DNA of 12,166 bases from Paenibacillus sp. UBA6285 (GTDB taxonomy: Bacteria > Bacillota > Bacilli > Paenibacillales > Paenibacillaceae): assembly GCA_002438345.1 (NCBI GenBank), contig DJUJ01000039.1:352-12517 (forward strand), in the 5' to 3' direction. The number at the start of each line of letters is the position of its first letter. Position 1 is the first letter of the stretch. The notes under the pieces were generated by a model that was not told where the DNA came from, did not search any database, and saw only the letters and a list, made by a program, of their open reading frames with translations. Made by a program: the position numbers and the translations under genes. Positions 7,027 through 12,166 of this stretch are shown here, in pieces.

Positions 7027-7051
7027 TTGACATTTGGTGTATGTATAATCC

Positions 7052-7089
7052 AAAACCTGGTACCGTTTGATTACGGATTCAGGTTTTTT
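7052..7089 (+). terminator. Intrinsic terminator of fliW-csrA
   Basis: AAAACCTG (7052-7059) pairs with CAGGTTTT (7080-7087). After a small internal loop an inner stem CCGT/ACGG (7063-7066 with 7073-7076) continues the hairpin. A T-run ends at 7089. It separates csrA from the separately transcribed hag gene. Confidence 0.82.
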
Positions 7090-7115
7090 ATTATATTTCA
7101 GAGAATTTCCCAAAC

Positions 7116-7170
7116 AAATTTTTAAAAAAATTCAAAATGCTCTAAACAGTTGGATGCCCGCCGTCGATAT
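7116..7170 (+). promoter_or_regulatory. Sigma-D promoter of hag with A/T-rich upstream tract
   Basis: TAAA at 7143-7146, a 16-base spacer, and GTCGATAT at 7163-7170 match the sigma-D consensus with a single -10 mismatch (C to T). Directly upstream, 7116-7137 is almost purely A and T with runs of A and T, resembling an UP element that would explain strong expression. Spacer length equals that of the flgM promoter. The start point should lie near 7177, giving a leader of about 90 bases. Confidence 0.88.
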
Positions 7171-7175
7171 ATGTA

Positions 7176-7224
7176 GTAGACGCTGAACCGGCAGGGCGGC
7201 CGACCTTAATGGTTCGGCGTTTAC
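7176..7224 (+). promoter_or_regulatory. Large hairpin at the 5' end of the hag leader
   Basis: CGCTGAACC (7181-7189) pairs with GGTTCGGCG (7211-7219) with one G-U, and the stem extends outward over 7176-7180 with 7220-7224 (another G-U), giving about 14 pairs. The loop is G/C-rich and contains CGGC/GCCG. Its 5' edge coincides with the predicted transcription start, so the mRNA would begin almost directly in a stable stem, a classic RNase-protecting arrangement for a very abundant message. Confidence 0.65.
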
Positions 7225-7237
7225 CACATGGATGTGG
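7224..7237 (+). promoter_or_regulatory. CsrA binding site 2 in the hag leader
   Basis: CCACAT (7224-7229) and ATGTGG (7232-7237) form a hairpin that exposes GG/GGA at its tip. ACATGGATGT at 7226-7235 is a complete match to the CsrA high-affinity consensus ACANGGANGT. In B. subtilis the upstream site of hag is likewise a hairpin loop and serves as the anchor for a CsrA dimer. Confidence 0.8.
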
Positions 7238-7247
7238 AACTAACTTA

Positions 7248-7263
7248 ATTTCAGGGAGGAAAT
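7248..7263 (+). promoter_or_regulatory. hag ribosome binding site and CsrA binding site 1
   Basis: CAGGGAGGAAAT contains the Shine-Dalgarno GGGAGGA (7254-7260) and two GGA cores (7255-7257, 7258-7260). ATTTC (7248-7252) can pair with GAAAT (7259-7263), placing AGGGAG in a loop. It lies 25-28 bases from the GGA of the upstream site, a distance one CsrA dimer could plausibly bridge, so CsrA bound here would exclude the 30S subunit. Confidence 0.75.
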
Positions 7264-7268
7264 ATCAA

Positions 7269-8558
7269 ATGATTATTAACCACAATATCGCGGCGTTGAA
7301 CACTCACCGCCAACTGACTGCAAACACTGCCAACACTAACAAAAATATTGAGAAATTGTCTTCCGGTCTTCGTATCAACCGTGCAGGTGACGATGCCGCT
7401 GGTCTGGCAATCTCTGAAAAAATGCGTGGCCAAATCCGCGGTTTGGATCAAGCTTCCCGTAACTCGCAAGATGGTATTTCTTTGATTCAAACAGCTGAAG
7501 GTGCATTGAACGAAACTCACAGTATCCTGCAACGTATGCGTGAACTTTCTGTTCAATCCGCGAATGACACGAACACTTCGGGTGATCGTAGCGAGCTGCA
7601 AAAAGAAATGAGTCAATTGAATGAGGAAATCGATCGTATTCAATCAACTACCCAATTCAATACTAAGAACTTGTTAGATGGCTCTATGGGTAACGCTGTT
7701 AATACCGCAGGAGCAAATGTTAACCAGAATGCTGCGTTAACAGGCGGGGCTGCTACAGTAAATACCGCAGGGGCAGTAGTACCACCACCGGCTGTAGCTA
7801 CTAATACTGTACTTACTGCTCTTGCAGATAAAAACGGAAATAGTCTGGGAATCACAGCAACTGACAAAATTACTGTTTCTTATGTAAAAGATGGTACGAC
7901 TATTACTAATTCCTTCGATGCGGGTACATTTACGCTTGCTGCTTTGGGAACTACTGATGGCGCCACCACCGATCCTAATGTTAATGCGTTAGCTGTAACT
8001 TCGACGGGTGCAGCAGCTCTTACAGCAACAACTGCAGGTACTGCTGGTGCCATCAATGGTCTTACAATAACTGTAAAAGATGCTAGCGGTAACGTTCGTA
8101 CAGCTGCTACTAATGCATTGTCATCTTTCTCTGAGACTACTGCTGCAACAAATAAGAGAACTGATGGAACAGCCAACTTCCAAATTGGTGCAAATACAGG
8201 CCAATCTATGAATCTTTCCATTGAAGACATGGGTGCTTCCGCACTCGGTGTTAAAGGGTTGCAAGTCTCGACGCAATCTCAAGCTTCAGTGGCTATTAAA
8301 GTAATTGATCAAGCGACTCAAAAAGTCTCCAGCGAACGTTCTAAACTGGGAGCTGTGCAAAACCGCCTTGAGCACACTATCAATAACTTGGGGACTGCTT
8401 CTGAGAATTTGACTGCTGCGGAATCCCGGATTCGTGATGTAGATATGGCGAAAGAAATGATGTCACAAACCAAAAATAACATCTTGGCTCAAGCAGCTCA
8501 AGCTATGTTGGCTCAAGCAAATCAACAACCGCAAGGCGTACTGCAATTGCTAAGATAA
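7269..8558 (+). CDS. hag: Flagellin, major filament protein with long Ala/Thr-rich insert
   Basis: This is the filament subunit, secreted through the flagellar export channel. Residues 1-140 hold the D0/D1 N-terminal half (MIINHNIAALNTHRQL; LSSGLRINRAGDDAAGLAIS) and about 301-429 the C-terminal half (SRIRDVDMAKEMMSQTKNNI), ending in the typical VLQLLR. Between them, residues 141-300 form a surface-exposed insert dominated by Ala, Thr, Gly, Asn and Val, with a few repeats (NTAGANV 145-151, NTAGAVV 165-171). At 429 residues it is far longer than B. subtilis Hag (304). ATG 7269 follows GGGAGGA; an in-frame start at 7209 lies in the leader and is rejected. Expression is predicted to be set by sigma-D and by the CsrA-FliW loop. 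The Ser/Thr-rich insert and the adjacent glycosylation genes suggest O-glycosylation (inference). Confidence 0.97.
   Translation: MIINHNIAALNTHRQLTANTANTNKNIEKLSSGLRINRAGDDAAGLAISEKMRGQIRGLDQASRNSQDGISLIQTAEGALNETHSILQRMRELSVQSANDTNTSGDRSELQKEMSQLNEEIDRIQSTTQFNTKNLLDGSMGNAVNTAGANVNQNAALTGGAATVNTAGAVVPPPAVATNTVLTALADKNGNSLGITATDKITVSYVKDGTTITNSFDAGTFTLAALGTTDGATTDPNVNALAVTSTGAAALTATTAGTAGAINGLTITVKDASGNVRTAATNALSSFSETTAATNKRTDGTANFQIGANTGQSMNLSIEDMGASALGVKGLQVSTQSQASVAIKVIDQATQKVSSERSKLGAVQNRLEHTINNLGTASENLTAAESRIRDVDMAKEMMSQTKNNILAQAAQAMLAQANQQPQGVLQLLR
7701..7775 (+). repeat. Short direct repeat within the flagellin insert
   Basis: AATACCGCAGGRGCA occurs at 7701-7715 and 7761-7775, exactly 60 bases (20 codons) apart in frame, encoding NTAGA both times. 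One base differs (A to G at 7711/7771). This looks like a decayed tandem duplication of a 20-residue unit and suggests how the insert grew. Confidence 0.55.
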
Positions 8559-8616
8559 GATTCTATATTAATCTTACGGTATTAATACTGATAAGTTTTA
8601 ACAATGTAAGAAGCGC

Positions 8617-8647
8617 TGGCCCCACTTTGTGGGGCTATCTTTCTTTA
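8617..8647 (+). terminator. Strong intrinsic terminator of hag
   Basis: GCCCCAC (8619-8625) pairs with GTGGGGC (8629-8635) around TTT; outer G-U and T-A pairs (8617-8618 with 8636-8637) extend the stem to nine. A T-rich run TCTTTCTTT follows. The remaining gap up to maf also has a perfect palindrome GTATTAATAC (8579-8588) of unknown meaning. I see no clear promoter between here and maf, so maf may depend on read-through. Confidence 0.85.
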
Positions 8648-8691
8648 TATATGTATTCGATAATAACTTCTTAGAGAAGGGGGAATGAAAT

Positions 8692-10497
8692 ATGAAATTA
8701 ATAGATTGTAATATAGAGGTATTATCACAAAATACAGACCATTGGATCAGATCGCACTCTGGAAATGATTTTTCTTTTGAGTCAATAAGAAAAGATGATG
8801 AGGGAGATGATGTCATATGTACAAACGGTCAGATGTTAGTATTGAGAAATGATTTTGATAAGTCTAGTCAGCCTAATCACCTGAAAAGAGAATTGACCTT
8901 TGTATTAGGAATCATATCTGTGAAGGAAATTAGGGAACTTGTTCGAACCATGAGCAAAGAGTCATTCCTGATCATTATTGAACCTAACAATGACTTCTTT
9001 ACTTACGCATTAAGTGAAAAGGACTTGTCTGTTTTTGAAAGTCCTAATGTGATCCTCTTCGCTGATGATTTGAATAATTTATCGCTTTTTCTTGATAATA
9101 TATTTTCAACGAATCTTTTATATTATATGAAATGCATTAAATTTTACTTTACCTATTTTTATAGGCAGTACAATGTAGATAGATGTATCGAAGTCGTTAA
9201 GTTAATTAAAGAAACGGTAAAGTATAAAACGATGATGTATGGAAACTCTATTGAAGATAGTCTAATTGGATTCAGACATAATATGAAAAACATTGAATAT
9301 TTAGCGAGATCAAAAGATGTTTCTCAATTAAAAAATAGTTTTAAGAATGTACCAGCAATAGTAGTAGCAGCGGGCCCATCACTCAACAAAAATATTGAGC
9401 AATTAAAGGATATTAAAAATAATGCAGTTATAATTGCTGTGGATACTATTGCTCAACGACTTTGTGATGAAGGTATAATTCCTGATTTTATTTGTTCAAT
9501 TGAACGGGAAAGGGAAACCTATACTTATTTCTATGAAAATAAGACATACCCTGCGGAGACAACGTTAGTTGCACCGCTTGTGCTATATCCAAAGATTTTT
9601 GAGGAATTTCAAGGAGATATCATTATTCCGACAAGACAAAATGTAGGCGAATTCATATGGCTACAAGAAATTTTTGGGATTTCAGGTGATAATTCAATTA
9701 GTATTGGCCAGTCCTGTGCACATGTCGCTTTTGGATTTGCAGAACACATTGGGGCTTCTCCTATAGTATTAATAGGTCAGGATTTAGCTTTTGGGAGTGA
9801 AGCAGAACAAACCCATGCGGCAGGTACTATATATGATGATGAAGAACTCGCTAATAAGTTCCCAATCGTACAAGAAGGGATTCTTGTAGAAGGATATTAT
9901 GGAATAGATGTCCAGACCACTAATACATGGAATAATTTTCGAAAATGGTTCGAAGTAGAAATATATAAGGGGGATCTGGATGTTATAAATGCGACTGAAG
10001 GGGGAGCTAAAATCTCTTATACCCACCAATTAAGTTTAAAGGAAGTCTCTGAAAAGTATTGTTCGAAAGAGATAAAACCCATAAAAGAAGTTTTGGAGAA
10101 TATAGCAGAGTATCCTCTTAATAAAATACAAATGAAGGTAGTATTACAAGAGCAAAAAGATTTATTTTCTAAGATGAAATTAGAGTTTGAACATCAATTG
10201 AGGGTTATTAGAAGTTTGAAAATAGCACATAAAGATTCTGAAATAGATTTAGTTAAAACATTAAATAAGTTAAGTAATACAGACCCTTTTTATGAGTATG
10301 TTATAGGCAATTTGCTGTTGCGTCATAATTTACAGCCGATATTGATAAGTTCCTTTTGGGATCTTTACAGTTTAGAACAAGTACTTTCATTTACAAATTT
10401 AAATAGAAACAAAGAGATACAAGTTGAATTTCTTACTGCTAGTGTTTATGTAATAGGAGAAATTGTGAGGATATTGGAGGATAATTTAAACAACTAA
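8692..10497 (+). CDS. maf: Maf-family flagellin glycosyltransferase (motility accessory factor, DUF115)
   Basis: Maf proteins are cytoplasmic transferases that attach CMP-activated nonulosonic acids (pseudaminic or legionaminic type) to Ser/Thr of flagellin before export. In this 601-residue protein the central DUF115 domain is clear: VPAIVVAAGPSLNKNI (220-235), AVDTIAQRLCDEGIIPDFICSIE (249-271), SIGQSCAHVAFGFAEHIGASPIVLIGQDLAF (337-367) and the family-typical VINATEGGAKI (431-441). About 200 N-terminal residues form a separate, less conserved domain, and a helical domain lies at the end. AAGGGGG sits 8 bases before ATG 8692. The gene is visibly A/T-richer than its neighbours: three 60-base lines I counted have 16, 17 and 22 G+C, against 27 in a flgK line and 26 in each of two legB lines. 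DUF115 is sometimes labelled pterin pyrophosphokinase (MptE-like); context favours glycosylation. This is not the unrelated septum-inhibitor Maf. Confidence 0.88.
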   Translation: MKLIDCNIEVLSQNTDHWIRSHSGNDFSFESIRKDDEGDDVICTNGQMLVLRNDFDKSSQPNHLKRELTFVLGIISVKEIRELVRTMSKESFLIIIEPNNDFFTYALSEKDLSVFESPNVILFADDLNNLSLFLDNIFSTNLLYYMKCIKFYFTYFYRQYNVDRCIEVVKLIKETVKYKTMMYGNSIEDSLIGFRHNMKNIEYLARSKDVSQLKNSFKNVPAIVVAAGPSLNKNIEQLKDIKNNAVIIAVDTIAQRLCDEGIIPDFICSIERERETYTYFYENKTYPAETTLVAPLVLYPKIFEEFQGDIIIPTRQNVGEFIWLQEIFGISGDNSISIGQSCAHVAFGFAEHIGASPIVLIGQDLAFGSEAEQTHAAGTIYDDEELANKFPIVQEGILVEGYYGIDVQTTNTWNNFRKWFEVEIYKGDLDVINATEGGAKISYTHQLSLKEVSEKYCSKEIKPIKEVLENIAEYPLNKIQMKVVLQEQKDLFSKMKLEFEHQLRVIRSLKIAHKDSEIDLVKTLNKLSNTDPFYEYVIGNLLLRHNLQPILISSFWDLYSLEQVLSFTNLNRNKEIQVEFLTASVYVIGEIVRILEDNLNN

Positions 10498-10524
10498 AAA
10501 TAGGGAATATTGAGGTGTGGAAAT

Positions 10525-11526
10525 ATGGGGGAGAATAAAAAAATACTAGTCACTGGTGCAGATGGTTTTATAGGATCACATCTCACGGAAAAGTTAATTG
10601 AAGACGGATATGAAGTTAAAGCCTTTGTATATTATAATTCTTTTAATTCATGGGGTTGGCTCGATCAGTCCCCATATAAGAACGATTTTGAAGTATTCGC
10701 CGGAGATATAAGAGATCCACATGGAGTTATGGATGCGATGAAGGGCTGCGACAAGGTTTTGCATTTGGCCTCCTTAATCGCTATTCCTTATTCGTATCAT
10801 TCTCCTGACACTTATGTGGACACAAATATTAAAGGTACTTTGAATGTTCTACAAGCTGCCCGTCAGCTAGGTGTAGCAAAGGTCGTGCATACCTCTACGA
10901 GTGAAGTTTATGGTACAGCACAATATGTACCCATAGATGAAAATCATCCATTACAGGGACAGTCACCTTATTCAGCATCGAAAATTGGTGCCGACCAAAT
11001 GGCCCTCTCTTTCTATCGTTCTTTTGAAACGCCAGTGGCGGTTATACGACCATTTAATACTTATGGTCCACGTCAATCCGCACGTGCAGTTATTCCTACC
11101 ATTATTACACAGCTTGCATCAGGACAAAAGAAAATTAAGCTGGGATCATTAGCACCAACGAGAGACTTTAACTATGTTCAGGATACTGTAAATGGGTTTA
11201 TTACGTTGATGAATAATGAGAAAGCTATCGGTGAAGTTATTAATATAGGAAGCAATTACGAAATTTCTATAGGGCAAACCGTTGAAGCGATTGCAGAAGT
11301 AATGGGCGTAAAGGTTGATATAGAAATGGATGATATCCGTTTGCGTCCTGAAAAAAGTGAAGTGGAACGGCTCTGGGCGGATAATTCAAAAGCAAAAAGT
11401 CTTCTAGGATGGGAACCCTCCTATGGAGGAAATGATGGTTTTAAACGCGGACTAAAAGAAACGATCGATTGGTTTATAAATCCGGCTAACCTATCTAGCT
11501 ATAAGGCAGATGTATATAATATATGA
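10525..11526 (+). CDS. legB: LegB-type NAD-dependent sugar-nucleotide 4,6-dehydratase
   Basis: This is a short-chain dehydrogenase/reductase that converts NDP-N-acetylglucosamine to the 4-keto-6-deoxy sugar, the first committed step toward legionaminic acid. The 333-residue protein has the Rossmann motif GADGFIG (11-17), the STSEVYG catalytic stretch (124-130) that replaces the STDEVYG of RmlB-type enzymes, the active-site YSASK (Y149, K153), and RPFNTYGPRQ (175-184). ATG 10525 was chosen over a TTG at 10510 because GAGGTG (10512-10517) lies seven bases upstream of it. It follows maf after 27 bases and overlaps legC by ATGA, so the three likely share a transcript. G+C is back to the level of the flagellar genes. 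RmlB or GDP-mannose dehydratase are alternatives, but the pairing with a LegC-type aminotransferase argues for LegB; whether it uses a UDP or GDP sugar cannot be read here. Confidence 0.85.
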   Translation: MGENKKILVTGADGFIGSHLTEKLIEDGYEVKAFVYYNSFNSWGWLDQSPYKNDFEVFAGDIRDPHGVMDAMKGCDKVLHLASLIAIPYSYHSPDTYVDTNIKGTLNVLQAARQLGVAKVVHTSTSEVYGTAQYVPIDENHPLQGQSPYSASKIGADQMALSFYRSFETPVAVIRPFNTYGPRQSARAVIPTIITQLASGQKKIKLGSLAPTRDFNYVQDTVNGFITLMNNEKAIGEVINIGSNYEISIGQTVEAIAEVMGVKVDIEMDDIRLRPEKSEVERLWADNSKAKSLLGWEPSYGGNDGFKRGLKETIDWFINPANLSSYKADVYNI

Positions 11527-12166
11527 GTAATCAATGGCAGCATATCGCTAATAGTATAAAGTCCATATATGGAAATAAGGATTTCGTTCCTCTACATGAG
11601 CCTAGTTTTGGAGATAAAGAACTTCAATATGTAACCGACTGTATACAGACTGGTTGGGTTTCTTCTGTAGGTAAATATGTAGACGATTTCGAGAAACGAC
11701 TTGCGGATTTCACAGGTGTTAAAAGAGCTGTTGCCATCGTCAATGGTACTGCTGCATTGCATATAGCACTGAAAATTGCTGGTGTTCAAGCGAATGACGA
11801 GGTGTTCATTCCATCATTGACATTTATAGCGACTGCTAATGCGGTTTCATATTTACAGGCTGTTCCGCATTTTGTTGATGTATCTAAGCAAACCTTAGGA
11901 CTTGATCCATATAAGCTCGAAGAACATATTCAAGCAATTGGCATCATTGATAATGGACAGTTGAAGAACAAGCGAACAGGTAGAATTATTCGTGCAGTTG
12001 TTCCTATGCATACCTTTGGGCATTCTGTTGATCTTGATCCGTTAATTGAAATCTGTGAACGTTACCATCTTGTTCTTGTTGAAGATGCGGCTGAGTCGCT
12101 CGGTTCATATTACAAAGGTAAGCATACAGGTGGTTTCGGACTCGTAGGAGCCCTCAGCTTCAATGG
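11523..12166 (+). CDS. legC: LegC-type PLP-dependent sugar aminotransferase (5' part)
   Basis: This DegT/DnrJ/EryC1/StrS-family enzyme aminates the 4-keto group of the LegB product. About 214 residues are visible before the window ends; the frame is open to the last base. Seen are FVPLHEPSFGDKELQYVTDCIQTGWVSSVGKYVDDFE (about 22-58), the PLP-pocket segment AIVNGTAALHIAL, IPSLTFIATANAV, a basic linker (NKRTGRIIRAVVPMHTFGH), and VEDAAESLGSYYKGKHTGGFG with the Asp that contacts the PLP ring nitrogen. The catalytic lysine, expected just after the final SFNG, is beyond the edge. The ATG overlaps the legB stop (ATGA). The inserted segment before VVPMHTFGH is typical of LegC-like rather than simple PseC-like enzymes, in my judgement. 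Confidence 0.85.
   Translation, partial: MSNQWQHIANSIKSIYGNKDFVPLHEPSFGDKELQYVTDCIQTGWVSSVGKYVDDFEKRLADFTGVKRAVAIVNGTAALHIALKIAGVQANDEVFIPSLTFIATANAVSYLQAVPHFVDVSKQTLGLDPYKLEEHIQAIGIIDNGQLKNKRTGRIIRAVVPMHTFGHSVDLDPLIEICERYHLVLVEDAAESLGSYYKGKHTGGFGLVGALSFN

Noticed and set aside
7027..7049. TTGACA (7027-7032) and TATAAT (7044-7049), both perfect sigma-A boxes after csrA
   Set aside because: The spacer is 11 bases, far from the 16-18 needed, and the csrA terminator follows at once. Treated as coincidence.
7209..7268. In-frame upstream start that would add 20 residues to flagellin
   Set aside because: It lies inside the leader hairpin, has no ribosome binding site, and breaks the invariant flagellin N-terminus MIINHN-type start.
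7251..8230. Long open frames on the minus strand opposite flagellin (7251-7643, 7640-7867, 7880-8230)
   Set aside because: They are shadows produced by the codon bias of hag, with no family similarity I can recognise and no ribosome binding sites.
8640..8691. Promoter for maf just after the hag terminator (TTCGATAA, GATAAT)
   Set aside because: No -35 box of either the sigma-A or sigma-D type at a suitable distance.
1..12166. tRNA, rRNA, CRISPR array, insertion sequence, phage attachment site
   Set aside because: I looked on both strands and saw no cloverleaf, spaced repeat array, transposase or flanking target duplication.

Overview
The window is a chromosomal motility locus of a Gram-positive, endospore-former-type bacterium, most likely Paenibacillus or a close relative. 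The gene order matches the late-flagellar region of Bacillus subtilis (comFA, comFC, yvyF, flgM, flgN, flgK, flgL, yviE, fliW, csrA, hag). The proteins, above all the flagellin ends and the FlgM/YvyF/DUF6470 proteins, look Paenibacillus-like. Genus assignment is inference from family recognition, not a database search. Every gene I can support is on the + strand.

Layout. Positions 2-1587 hold the 3' part of comFA and complete comFC (DNA uptake); comFB, which lies between them in B. subtilis, is absent. After a structured 168-base gap comes yvyF (1756-2166). A sigma-D-type promoter, whose -10 box is also the 5' arm of a terminator hairpin (2193-2246), then opens the flagellar filament-assembly operon flgM-flgN-flgK-flgL-yviE (2270-6220). 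A hairpin terminator at 6227-6264 separates it from fliW-csrA (6336-7026), which has its own terminator. The flagellin gene hag (7269-8558) has a sigma-D promoter with an A/T-rich upstream tract and a long leader with two hairpins and two CsrA-type GGA sites, then a strong terminator. Downstream are a Maf-family flagellin glycosyltransferase (8692-10497), legB (10525-11526) and the 5' part of legC (11523 to the window end). These last two are the first two steps of a legionaminic-acid-type nonulosonic acid pathway.

How the genes work together. FlgM holds sigma-D until the hook is complete. FlgN chaperones FlgK and FlgL, the hook-filament junction proteins. Sigma-D then drives hag. FliW, CsrA and flagellin form the known homeostatic loop in which CsrA represses hag translation until secretion of flagellin frees FliW to sequester CsrA. 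The hag leader here carries a textbook CsrA hairpin site and a second site over the ribosome binding site. The flagellin is much longer than the 304-residue B. subtilis Hag because of an Ala/Thr/Ser-rich central insert of about 160 residues. A Maf transferase and leg genes immediately downstream make O-glycosylation of that insert by a nonulosonic acid the natural inference.

The gene content belongs to known families. The most interesting points are regulatory: a sigma-D -10 box embedded in a terminator stem before flgM, a hairpin placed right against the ribosome binding site of several genes (one with GGA in its tetraloop, before flgK), and an A/T-rich maf gene between neighbours of ordinary composition.
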